Assembly (NCBI GenBank): GCA_029934875.1
Contig: JAOZLK010000144.1
Span: forward strand, 1 to 9,018
Direction: 5' to 3'
Source: Bacteroidales bacterium
Lineage (GTDB): Bacteria > Bacteroidota > Bacteroidia > Bacteroidales > GCA-2748055
Length of the DNA stretch: 9,018 nucleotides
Part shown: one piece after another, positions 1 to 7,644 of the stretch
Numbering within the stretch: the stretch's first letter is position 1
Layout of the letters: each line of letters begins with the position of its first letter
Notes under the pieces: generated by a model
Told to the model about the DNA's origin: nothing
What the model saw: the letters and a program-made list of their open reading frames with translations, nothing else
Database searches by the model: none
Translations under genes and position numbers: made by a program

Positions 1-567
1 TGTCCAGGATGGATAGTGATCGGACAGAACCTCCTTTAAAACGGCTGTTTCAAAAGGTCTTACTTTTAACATTTGTGTTGCACGGCCAAATAATGGTTCC
101 TTAGAATTCTCAAAGATCTTGTGCATCAATGTAAAAACCGATCCGCTGACTATTAAGTTAATTTTACTATCAGGCTTGTACACGTCCCAAAAATGTTGCA
201 TCTCGCTGTATACGGATGGTGCAATATGAAAGAACTCCTGGAATTCATCAATAATGAGATTAAATGACCTGCTCTTTGAATGTACCATAAGGTACTCGAA
301 CAATTTTCCAAAACTACTGATCTCACCTAATATCGGGATTCCTAATTTCTCCTTAATTTCGTACTGGAAATCCTGGCACAAATAACTCTCTGCCTTTCGC
401 GCAACAAAGAAATAAAGAGTAGGTTGCCCTGCTGTTGCATTTAAAAGTAAATGTGTTTTCCCTATTCGTCTGCGGCCTGTAACGACAGTAAACTGAGCGT
501 TTATCAGAGATTGTTTTTGAATCTCCTTCAACTGAGCAATTTCTTTCTCCCGGTTATAAAACTTCAT
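1..567 (-). CDS. AAA-type ATPase, archaeal ATPase_2 family (3' end outside window)
   Basis: The frame is open from an ATG at 567 to the window edge and gives 189 residues with no stop, so only the N-terminal ATPase part is seen. Visible motifs are a Walker A loop GRRRIGKT at residues 31-38, a Walker B strand ending in LIIDEF with D107 and E108, a following strand LIVSGS (138-143) in the sensor position, and the LFGRATQMLKVRPF segment (159-172) typical of this family. Family knowledge: these P-loop ATPases usually continue with a winged helix and a C-terminal DUF234-type domain, total about 380-480 residues. They occur in many copies in archaea and Bacteroidota, and their cellular role is unclear. 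The gene starts 124 bases past the end of the glycan operon, is AT-richer (about 39% GC) and has its own candidate promoter and repeat block. It is probably unrelated to glycan use and may be mobile. The fold assignment is firm; the function is unknown. Confidence 0.88.
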   Translation of the reverse strand, partial: MKFYNREKEIAQLKEIQKQSLINAQFTVVTGRRRIGKTHLLLNATAGQPTLYFFVARKAESYLCQDFQYEIKEKLGIPILGEISSFGKLFEYLMVHSKSRSFNLIIDEFQEFFHIAPSVYSEMQHFWDVYKPDSKINLIVSGSVFTLMHKIFENSKEPLFGRATQMLKVRPFETAVLKEVLSDHYPSWT

Positions 568-593
568 ATTTACATAATTAATTAGAGAATTGA

Positions 594-630
594 ACGGTTC
601 CGAAACCGTCAGTTCCGAAACAGCGGTTTC
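594..630 (-). repeat. GTTTCGGAAC direct/inverted repeat block before the ATPase gene
   Basis: The 10-mer GTTTCGGAAC (minus strand) occurs twice, at plus positions 597-606 and 612-621, with a 15-base period. The copy nearer the gene sits inside a 16-base imperfect palindrome at 594-609 (arms ACGGTT and AACCGT around TCGG). In addition, GAAACCG (624-630) and CGGTTTC (602-608) form a 7-base inverted pair around a 15-base loop. The block lies between the candidate promoter (638-671) and the ATPase start codon at 567, so it could be an operator, for example for autoregulation, or a 5'-UTR hairpin. The repeats are read directly from the sequence; the regulatory role is inferred. Confidence 0.6.
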
Positions 631-637
631 TATCATG

Positions 638-671
638 CAAATATATAAAGAACATTGGAATCAGACTCAAT
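638..671 (-). promoter_or_regulatory. candidate Bacteroidota-type promoter for the ATPase gene
   Basis: On the minus strand TATATTTG (plus 638-645) matches the Bacteroidota -7 consensus TAnnTTTG exactly. ATTG (plus 668-671) lies 22 bases upstream of it as a weak -33 element (consensus TTTG). Transcription would start near 625-631, at the edge of the repeat block and about 60 bases before the ATG at 567. The spacing is slightly long and the -33 box is imperfect, so this is a moderate call. Confidence 0.4.
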
Positions 672-691
672 ATATTGGCTTATATCGGAAT

Positions 692-3514
692 TTAGTTTCT
701 GTTCACTTCAATATTGAATGGCTCTATGGCAGACTTCTCAGCCCATACAACAAGGGTATAGCTTCCATCCGTATCTCTGACAATTCCCTGCTTGCATGCT
801 GTCTCCTTTTCATCAATCAATACAGTTGATTCTTCTTTTGTATTCCAGTGTTTGAAAACCATGCAGACATTCTCCACCGGCTTCTCTTCATTGGCAAGCA
901 GTGTCATTGAAATCTGATCCGACTCTGTATTAAACACATAGGCACGCTGGGACCTATCGTAGCGGCCTGTACATCCTTTCACATCACTCAGGAGTGCCGG
1001 TGTAATCCACGATTTTGCAAGGGGGATCAACTCCAGCGGCTCCTGCTTCAGCATTCCTTCAAGAAATATCTTAGATTGATAGGGCCTGTTTCCAAACTGC
1101 TCACTGTAGTCGGGTGGGAAAATATGAGAAAGCGAACTGTGGCAGGTCCGGTCAGGATAACTTGCATACCTCCCATCCGATGGCATCTGGGCCACCGGCC
1201 AGTGGTTCCAGGTTGGGAAAATGGCATATTCAGTGATTTCACCGCCATACACATTGGACCAGAGTATTTTATCCACGATGGTTACCGGATCGTACTCCCC
1301 CTTGTAGTTAACATGGTGGATGTTGGCGTTTTCAGGTTTTCCAATTCCATCGGGTGGAAGGGGGTTCCAGTCATAGCTTTGATAGGCTCCATCTGTACGT
1401 ACAATGGTAAAGGTATTCTCCCGTTCTATCAGGTCATGGGGGTGCTGATCAGGACCGAAGATGGCCATGGATTCCTGCCATTCATGTATTCTCTCCCCAC
1501 TGGTCCACAGGTGTTCAAGTTTTGAGGCCACTCCGTCCGGGTAGATGTAAAAATACCAGTCGGCCACATCATACCAACCTGTCGCCTCAACATAGTTGGC
1601 CTTGAATTTATTGACATCCACCAATGGGAACCTGTAGTGAACAAGCACCCTGGCAGGTGTATTCTCAATGATCCTCACGTGATTATAGAGGCATTGCTTA
1701 TCCGACATGGGCTCCTGGCATCCTTCTCCACCTGATGTACTCCAGGTCTCATTAAACTCATTGCTGTACCAGAAGTTGTTTTCATTCACCATCATGGGAA
1801 TATAACTCACTCCCTTCCAAAAGACAAATTTGCTGGGGTTCTCGTCAAACTCCACCACCACATCGGAGTGCTGGCCAAAACGCCACATGTTGTCCCAGCT
1901 GTCGTAGAACTTCATATTGGTATAGTACCCCCCAAAACGCTGCCTGTTCTCGCCGGTGGGAAGTACCCGTTCGTCCAGATCAACAAGCTTATCAGGAGAA
2001 TAGAGTGCGTAGAGCGCTTTGATATCTCTTTTCGAAAGCGCCTCGTCATAGATCTTTACCTCATCGATGAGTCCGTCGAAAGAGTAGGTACCCGGGAAGG
2101 TATTTTCCCTTACCGGATCGGTGGGACGACGAGCTTTGCCCCTGCCTATCTGAATGTCCTTTGCAGACAATTCAATCTCCGCCTTTGCCACGCTCTTTTC
2201 GCCACTCTTTTCACCATCTACGTAGAGCACCATCTTTCCTGTGGACTGGCTGTAGGTAGCTGCAATGTGATGCCATTTTTTCCTTTCCAGATGAAGGTCT
2301 GAGGTAAGTTCTTCCCAAACCCCTCCTACCCGGATCTTAAAGCCGGGATGGCCATGACCATCAATGCCCAGAAAGTATCCGGTATCATCTTCTTTCTGAT
2401 ATTTAACGTGGAATTCAATTTCATCGAAATCGATCTCATTCTCCACATCTACATCACCCTCCTGGTTTTCGGGATCGCCTCCCACCAGTCCAACTGACAG
2501 GTCTCCCTCCCGCTTCTCCAGATCTGTAATATCATATTCCCCTCTGAACAGGCGAACCTCTTCTGGGACATCATCAGCCTGCTGAATGACAGGACACCAG
2601 CTCCACGGGTAAGCTCCGATGGAAAGCCAGCCCTCCAGTGTGATTGCATCAGATGGCTGCGGCCCCTCAACAGCCGGAATTTTAACAGTAGTCTTATACC
2701 CGTCAAATTGCAAAGCGGTCCCTGAAACACCATGTTTCCAAACCGTCTTATCTCCAGTGATCCCGGAGACAGCTCCTCTGTTGCTCTCAGTGGTATTGTC
2801 CCCGCTACCTTCATCAAACTTAAACCAGGCCACCGGAACTGAAATGGTCCCTTCAACAATTCCGGCTCCCTTTATAACTTCCTTATTCCTTGTGATTACA
2901 GCTGGTGTAAGCACCGGATCAGTCAATCCATCCTGGGTCAGCCTGAACTCCTGGGCTACATGGTTTCCAGGGTCGTTCCAGTCATCAATCCCTTCAGTTC
3001 CAACCCTGATGGTTCGGGCAACCCGACCATCTGGTGTAATGGTAAAATATTCATCTACAAAACTGGTTGCCAGGACTCCAATGTGGGGATTTGCACCTCC
3101 AAATTGGGGCAGATACCTCCAGTGAACAGTCGCACCCTGATCTGAGTTTTCCACCAGGGAAACATGTGAATAAGTATTCACCCTGTCCGGCATATCACCC
3201 TTTCCATCTCCACTTCGGGGTATGGTTTCATCAACGAAGAACCTTTCACCTGCAGCATTCTCCCAGTAGGGAAGGTAGCTGCTTCCTCTCCAGAAAACAA
3301 AATTCCCCTGTCCTTCACCCAGTTCTACTACTATATCTGCGAAATCACCGGTTCGGTCGAACAGTTCCCATTCAGCTCCTGTCTGTATGTGGGTATAATA
3401 GGCCCCAAAATCCGCAAATGGGGGGTCACCCGCCGTGGCATTTATAACCCATATTGATACTAGCATGGTCACAACAAACGCTCTTCTTGTATTCATAATC
3501 TTCTCTGTTTTCAT
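692..3514 (-). CDS. Exported LamG-domain protein with duplicated unknown module (940 aa)
   Basis: This last gene of the operon encodes a 940-residue secreted protein. The N-terminus has a basic, then hydrophobic stretch (residues 8-26) with a likely signal peptidase I site ATA|G at 28/29, and no lipobox. Layout: module A1 at about 36-200 (FGAYYT 36, VFWRG 73, HVSLVENS 117, HWRY 131, TPDG 160); a LamG/concanavalin-type jellyroll at about 228-505 (WFKFDEGSG, ALQFDG, WHHIAATY, LYVDGE, FDGLIDEVKIYD); module A2 at about 527-690 (FGGYYT 527, VFWKG 564, HVRIIENT 612, HYRF 626, YPDG 658); and a C-terminal module B with WNHWPVAQMPSDGRYA at 769-784. An acidic insert (about 312-378) interrupts the LamG domain. 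A2 plus B is clearly homologous to the protein ending at 7645. LamG domains often bind glycans; the role of A and B is unknown, either catalysis or binding. The ATG at 3514 is used here; a second one at 3496 (MNTRRA) is preceded by AGAGAAG and is an equally good start that keeps the signal peptide. The gap to the upstream dehydrogenase gene is 34 bases. Confidence 0.88.
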   Translation of the reverse strand: MKTEKIMNTRRAFVVTMLVSIWVINATAGDPPFADFGAYYTHIQTGAEWELFDRTGDFADIVVELGEGQGNFVFWRGSSYLPYWENAAGERFFVDETIPRSGDGKGDMPDRVNTYSHVSLVENSDQGATVHWRYLPQFGGANPHIGVLATSFVDEYFTITPDGRVARTIRVGTEGIDDWNDPGNHVAQEFRLTQDGLTDPVLTPAVITRNKEVIKGAGIVEGTISVPVAWFKFDEGSGDNTTESNRGAVSGITGDKTVWKHGVSGTALQFDGYKTTVKIPAVEGPQPSDAITLEGWLSIGAYPWSWCPVIQQADDVPEEVRLFRGEYDITDLEKREGDLSVGLVGGDPENQEGDVDVENEIDFDEIEFHVKYQKEDDTGYFLGIDGHGHPGFKIRVGGVWEELTSDLHLERKKWHHIAATYSQSTGKMVLYVDGEKSGEKSVAKAEIELSAKDIQIGRGKARRPTDPVRENTFPGTYSFDGLIDEVKIYDEALSKRDIKALYALYSPDKLVDLDERVLPTGENRQRFGGYYTNMKFYDSWDNMWRFGQHSDVVVEFDENPSKFVFWKGVSYIPMMVNENNFWYSNEFNETWSTSGGEGCQEPMSDKQCLYNHVRIIENTPARVLVHYRFPLVDVNKFKANYVEATGWYDVADWYFYIYPDGVASKLEHLWTSGERIHEWQESMAIFGPDQHPHDLIERENTFTIVRTDGAYQSYDWNPLPPDGIGKPENANIHHVNYKGEYDPVTIVDKILWSNVYGGEITEYAIFPTWNHWPVAQMPSDGRYASYPDRTCHSSLSHIFPPDYSEQFGNRPYQSKIFLEGMLKQEPLELIPLAKSWITPALLSDVKGCTGRYDRSQRAYVFNTESDQISMTLLANEEKPVENVCMVFKHWNTKEESTVLIDEKETACKQGIVRDTDGSYTLVVWAEKSAIEPFNIEVNRN

Positions 3515-3548
3515 AATTGAAAATATAATATTTTATGTTGTCTTTGAT

Positions 3549-4571
3549 TTACATCTTATCATGGGGATGAAGCAATACTTTCCCACACTTTCCTCTCATT
3601 TGAAGTTTAAATGCATCCTCAACCCGGGACAATGGATAAGTATGGGTAATCAGTTTGTCAATCAGGTGGGTGGACCGGCGGATGGTCTCCATGAGCAATT
3701 CGGTATCCTGAAGGTTCCAGTGCCATGATCCATGAAGGGTAAGGCCTTTCCTGATCAGGTCATCACTAACTCTTACTGTCAGATCTCCTGACTCCCCCAC
3801 GAAAGCAAGCTGGCCTTTTCTCCGTGTACCGGCAATGCATATTTTCTGATATGCTTCTCCACCCGAACAATCCACCGACTTGTCAACCCCCTTACCTCCG
3901 GTCATATCCCTGATCCTGTCAAGGCAATCGGGGTCATCAGGATCCAGGACTTCCTCTGCGCCCAGTTGCCTGGCGAGATCAGCCCTGAATTTATTCTTCC
4001 CAATACCAATCACTTTTGATCCCCGAATCACGCAATTGATGACTGCGCCCAGCCCCACCGGTCCGAGTCCGGTGATCAGAACAGTATCTAAGGGGCCGGT
4101 GGCCATTGTCTGGATGGCACCAAAACTTGCACCCAGTCCGCAGCATGCCATGCTGGCATGATCGTAGGACATATTATTGGGAATGGGAATTAGCAGCCAG
4201 TCCTGCTTTAATACATACTGAGAATAGGTAGCAACTCCACTCTCACAGGAACAGGCTTTCAATGGATCAACAAGATTCTCACAATGAATATATTCTCCAG
4301 CCAGGCACAAATCACATTTTCCACATGGATACTGTGGCATCACAACCACCCTGTCTCCTACCTTTACTTTTCCCGGCTGAGCCAGCTCTACAACCTCACC
4401 TGCAGCCTCGTGACCGAGACAAAGATCCTGTTCAGCCTCCCGGTACTTATAAAACTCAGTGCACATGGGTGCTGTGTGAACCTTTACTACAACAAAATCA
4501 TTGCAGGCTTTTGGTCTTTCCTGATCAATCATTTCAACGATTCCGCCTGATTTCAGTATGGCTGTTTTCAT
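3549..4571 (-). CDS. Zinc-dependent medium-chain alcohol/polyol dehydrogenase
   Basis: A 340-residue, full-length MDR-family dehydrogenase with no signal peptide, so cytoplasmic. The GroES-like N-terminal half has catalytic-zinc ligands C37 (in APMCTEF) and H54-E55 (GHEAAGEV), and the structural-zinc cysteines C83, C86, C89 and C97. C143 or C144 (MACCGLGA) is in the place of the third catalytic ligand. The Rossmann half has GLGPVG (168-173). The strand after it ends in GIGKNKFR (189-196) instead of the Asp usual in NAD enzymes; G191-K192 points to NADP(H), which is an inference. The family covers sorbitol, threonine and related dehydrogenases; the exact substrate cannot be read. Placed 6 bases after the GH5-like gene within a sugar-degradation operon, it probably oxidises a released sugar or polyol, or reduces a keto-sugar. 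Translation may be coupled to the upstream gene, as no clear ribosome binding site is seen. Confidence 0.9.
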   Translation of the reverse strand: MKTAILKSGGIVEMIDQERPKACNDFVVVKVHTAPMCTEFYKYREAEQDLCLGHEAAGEVVELAQPGKVKVGDRVVVMPQYPCGKCDLCLAGEYIHCENLVDPLKACSCESGVATYSQYVLKQDWLLIPIPNNMSYDHASMACCGLGASFGAIQTMATGPLDTVLITGLGPVGLGAVINCVIRGSKVIGIGKNKFRADLARQLGAEEVLDPDDPDCLDRIRDMTGGKGVDKSVDCSGGEAYQKICIAGTRRKGQLAFVGESGDLTVRVSDDLIRKGLTLHGSWHWNLQDTELLMETIRRSTHLIDKLITHTYPLSRVEDAFKLQMRGKCGKVLLHPHDKM

Positions 4572-4577
4572 CCGGGA

Positions 4578-5660
4578 TCAATTCAGGGTTAAGGACTTTA
4601 TCAGATCAATTTCATCCTGGCTAAAGGGAGTTCCATCCTGCCTGAAGATATCGTGGAACCAGAGCTCCGGTTCAGCCGTATAGACCGAATCCCACATATA
4701 AATGGTATTGGTCTTCCCGTCTACAAAACCCCAGTTGTAACACCCGATATTCTCTTCCTTAAATACCGGCATGTGCGACTCAAAGGTACACTCCCTCGTG
4801 CGGGCCATGTATTCGGTACATATGAGAGGCTTGTTGTACGCCTTAAGCCAATCAAGGGTTTCGTGCAGATGCCCCTGGTCATTGTAATGATGGAATGTGA
4901 TCACATCTGAATTCTCAGACTGCAGTTTGTTTAACTCATCGAACTCATCCCCGAAGCCCCAGATCCCCACACTTAAAGGTTGTGTAGGCCTTACCTCCTG
5001 GGCCCAGGTGAACACCCGTTCCAACAAGGGAAGGGTGAGATTCACATACTCATTGTTTCCGGGCTCGTTATAGAGGTCCCATAGCAGCACCCGTTTGTCA
5101 TCACTGAAGTGGCGGATAATATCCTGGGTATAGGCCTTAAGGACCGGGTACAATGAGGTGTCCTGCAGGTGTGATTCACTTCCGGGGCATTGAACCCATC
5201 CCGAATTATGAGTGTAAGGTATAGGATCGGGCTGCTTCCCCAGGTCAGGATTCGGATTCCAGCAATCGTCAAACAGCACAAACATTACCCTGATCCCATG
5301 GGATTCACTAATCTTCAGGAATTGCTCCATTCTTTCTTTCATTGCAGTGGGATTTCTGGCCCAGACCAGGTAGTGGAGGTATACCCTCAGGGAATTAAAT
5401 CCAATCTCCTCAGCCCAGCCCAGTTCTTTATCGATGGTCTCAGGATCAAAGGTGGCCTCCTGCCATAATTCGATCTGGTTGATGGCATTGTAGGGCGTAT
5501 AGTTACAGCCCACAATCCAGCCCTGTTCGGCATACCATGCATGTGCCTGATCCGCAGTCCAAACTGCTGATTCTTTCATTTTTGGCTGATCCTGCATACA
5601 TCCTGTTACCAGCATAAGTGCCAGTGCAAACAGAACCAATTGAAGTCTTCCTGCTTCCAT
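4578..5660 (-). CDS. GH5-like (clan GH-A) glycoside hydrolase lipoprotein
   Basis: A 360-residue protein with a lipoprotein signal (hydrophobic 8-18, lipobox VTGC with Cys21), so anchored to a membrane, periplasmic or surface-exposed. The mature part is a (beta/alpha)8 barrel of the retaining clan GH-A type: early strand GFNSLRVYLHY (87-97), RVMFVLFDD (124-132), acid/base Glu199 in LYNEP after strand 4, HHYND (257-261), nucleophile Glu283 in ICTEY after strand 7, and a tryptophan-bearing strand 8 (CYNWGFVDGKT, 307-317). Similar Bacteroidota proteins are often annotated 'cellulase' or '1,4-beta-xylanase', but the sequence does not fix the linkage. Both catalytic glutamates are present, so the enzyme should be active. 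It follows the GH32 gene with a 5-base gap; the GH32 stop codon lies within the AAATAAAAA tract just before this ATG. Substrate unknown; a beta-glycoside attached to or near fructose residues is only a guess. Confidence 0.85.
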   Translation of the reverse strand: MEAGRLQLVLFALALMLVTGCMQDQPKMKESAVWTADQAHAWYAEQGWIVGCNYTPYNAINQIELWQEATFDPETIDKELGWAEEIGFNSLRVYLHYLVWARNPTAMKERMEQFLKISESHGIRVMFVLFDDCWNPNPDLGKQPDPIPYTHNSGWVQCPGSESHLQDTSLYPVLKAYTQDIIRHFSDDKRVLLWDLYNEPGNNEYVNLTLPLLERVFTWAQEVRPTQPLSVGIWGFGDEFDELNKLQSENSDVITFHHYNDQGHLHETLDWLKAYNKPLICTEYMARTRECTFESHMPVFKEENIGCYNWGFVDGKTNTIYMWDSVYTAEPELWFHDIFRQDGTPFSQDEIDLIKSLTLN

Positions 5661-5665
5661 AGTTT

Positions 5666-7633
5666 TTATTTGTAGATGGATTTCATTTTCCAGATGTCAA
5701 GCGATTTCACCTCCAGTTCTCCTCCCTGGGCAAAGAGTTCCCATGCGGGATTTTCTTTGTCAGGATAAACCACTGAAGTAGCGCAAAGCAGTCCGCCGTT
5801 CACATAGAGTTCCACCACAGTGCGGTCAAAAAAAAGTCTCAACGAAAGATCATCACCAAGCCCATAGGGTTCCAAAGATATCTCCTCTTCACCAAAATGA
5901 ATCAGGTTTTCGCTCACTGAAATTTCAAATACTTCACCCTTCTGCTCACGGTTCACCCGGATCCCATAGCTGCCGGCTGAAAGGTTGGAACACTCAGCAA
6001 GCAATTCAAATTCATGTCCTGGCACTTCAATTTCCCTGGTTTCATCTTTCAGGGTAAAGGTATTCATATGCACCTGTTCACTTCTCAGATCAATCAGCTC
6101 TTCAACCGGTTCCTGGATCAGCCAGCCATCCTTTGAGACTGTAAGGTTTCTTGGAACCGTGATCGCACTCTGCCAGCCCTGGTTCTCCTTAAAGTCTGTG
6201 ATCCAGCCCCACAACAGCCTGCGACCCTTGCCGTCCTCCATGCTGTTCGGGGCATAGTAGTTGGAGCCATAATCAACACTCCCCTGTTGTTCCGGGGTGA
6301 ATTTATAGCTGTCAAGGTCAAAATTTCCTGTATAGTACATGACCTGTCCATGTGGTGAGTATATGACCACCCACTTATCACCTATCCTGAAAAAATTGGG
6401 GCACTCCCAGTTACCCTCTTCGCCAGAGAATGCTGTCCCCAGGTAGTCCCACTCGGTTAAATCATCATTTAATGCCTTATAGAGCATGATGGATCCTCCC
6501 TTGTCGTCGGGATGTCCTCCTATAACCATTAAGGTTTGGTCACCTTCATGGATTAGTTGGGGATCTCTCCAATCCTCGATCACCTCACCCTTATGGTCAT
6601 CGATGTGCAGAATCGGGTTGGCCGGATGTTTTTCCCAGGTGATCAACTCATCATCACCGGGAATGGCAACCCATTGTTCGGGTGCATCATGACCAATGGA
6701 GGTATAAAACAGCATTGGCTCACCCTTCCTGTTCACAATGGCACTGCCCGAAAAACAGTGCTCCTCCCCTTTTTCAAGTGAGGGCCAGAGTGCAATAGGC
6801 AGGTGTTCCCAGGTGACCAGGTCCTTACTTCGCATGTGTCCCCAATGCATCCAGTTCCAGCGGTCGGAAAAAGGATTGTGCTGGTAGAACATATGGTAGT
6901 ACCCATTGTAATACAGTGTTCCATTGGGATCGTTGTTCCAGTTGGCCGGAGGCTGCAGGTGATATATGGGACGGTTGGGATCATTCTTTACCTCTTCGGC
7001 CCTAAGATCTACGCTTTTCTGCGCCCTTGCCAGCAGGCGCTCCCTGGTATAAATTTCCCCCGGAGCAACCAGCTCTCCACTGATACTCCAATCATATACC
7101 CTGATGTATTTCCCTTCCCCCCAGCCTTCAATTCTGATTCTTCCAAATGGCTCATTAACTACTTCTTCCGAGAATATCTCCTTTCCATCAATGCTGTATT
7201 CAAGAAGATTATTTTCATATTTCACCAGGATATCAAAGGGCCTTCCAACAGGTATCACCTCTCCGGGATTCATTTTCAGCTGGTGGGTTTTGTGAAAAGA
7301 TGGGCCTTCCAGCACCATTCCGGCCGGCATCTCATCCCAGATGCCATCAAATCCAAATTTATTATCACCTGCCATTATAGCCAGAAAGCACTCGGGACTC
7401 TCAAGTTCCATTTTAATACTCATCTGGAATGCACCCGATGAAATGCACTGTCCTGCAGAGAGAGAATACTCACCCTTGCTTTCAAGGTATCCATCCTCCT
7501 GGGACCAGTCCTCTCCGGGTTCCAGCAGTTCAGAAGGTTCTCCTGAGCGGATCAGGAAGAGCTCTCCCTCTCTTTGTGCACATGAGAAACACAAAAGTGA
7601 AATAATCAGAGTAATGACCGATAACTGTTTCAT
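5666..7633 (-). CDS. GH32 beta-fructosidase lipoprotein with extra N-terminal beta-sandwich
   Basis: A 655-residue exo- or endo-fructanase/invertase-family protein that hydrolyses fructosyl bonds in sucrose or fructans. A short lipoprotein signal ends at Cys18 (CFSC). Residues about 25-190 form an additional domain that looks like a concanavalin-type beta-sandwich (IRIEGWGEGKYIRVYDWSI near its end), absent from minimal GH32 enzymes. The five-bladed catalytic domain starts near 222: nucleophile D235 in NNDPNG, MFYQHNP (248-254), FSGSA (294-298), transition-state Asp357 in DWRDP, and acid/base Glu410 in WECPNF. The GH32 C-terminal beta-sandwich spans about 520-655, with DRTVVELYVNGG (603-614). 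All three catalytic acids are present, so activity is expected; levan, inulin and sucrose cannot be told apart by eye. Length is above the usual 480-550 because of the N-terminal addition. The gene begins 11 bases after the upstream LamG gene and is followed 5 bases later by the GH5-like gene. Confidence 0.93.
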   Translation of the reverse strand: MKQLSVITLIISLLCFSCAQREGELFLIRSGEPSELLEPGEDWSQEDGYLESKGEYSLSAGQCISSGAFQMSIKMELESPECFLAIMAGDNKFGFDGIWDEMPAGMVLEGPSFHKTHQLKMNPGEVIPVGRPFDILVKYENNLLEYSIDGKEIFSEEVVNEPFGRIRIEGWGEGKYIRVYDWSISGELVAPGEIYTRERLLARAQKSVDLRAEEVKNDPNRPIYHLQPPANWNNDPNGTLYYNGYYHMFYQHNPFSDRWNWMHWGHMRSKDLVTWEHLPIALWPSLEKGEEHCFSGSAIVNRKGEPMLFYTSIGHDAPEQWVAIPGDDELITWEKHPANPILHIDDHKGEVIEDWRDPQLIHEGDQTLMVIGGHPDDKGGSIMLYKALNDDLTEWDYLGTAFSGEEGNWECPNFFRIGDKWVVIYSPHGQVMYYTGNFDLDSYKFTPEQQGSVDYGSNYYAPNSMEDGKGRRLLWGWITDFKENQGWQSAITVPRNLTVSKDGWLIQEPVEELIDLRSEQVHMNTFTLKDETREIEVPGHEFELLAECSNLSAGSYGIRVNREQKGEVFEISVSENLIHFGEEEISLEPYGLGDDLSLRLFFDRTVVELYVNGGLLCATSVVYPDKENPAWELFAQGGELEVKSLDIWKMKSIYK

Positions 7634-7644
7634 TGTCAGGATTT

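Noticed and set aside
668..677. Ten-base palindrome CAATATATTG in the gap before the ATPase gene, considered as part of a terminator for the operon
   Set aside because: Short, AT-rich, no loop and no following T-run on the transcribed strand; probably coincidental and partly overlapping the candidate -33 element.
590..829. A 79-codon plus-strand open frame across the ATPase leader and the end of the operon
   Set aside because: It runs through the repeat block and into the antisense of the 940-residue protein gene; low complexity of evidence, no domain, no ribosome binding site.
3520..3534. Perfect AT-only palindrome AAAATATAATATTTT just before the 940-residue protein gene
   Set aside because: Pure A/T with 7-base arms makes it too weak to act as a terminator, and palindromes are expected by chance in AT-rich spacers; no matching -33 box was found to support an internal promoter.
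6803..7441. A 212-codon open frame on the plus strand inside the GH32 gene
   Set aside because: It lies wholly antisense to a gene with clear catalytic motifs, its translation has no recognisable domain, and it has no promoter or start signal. It reflects codon bias of the real gene.
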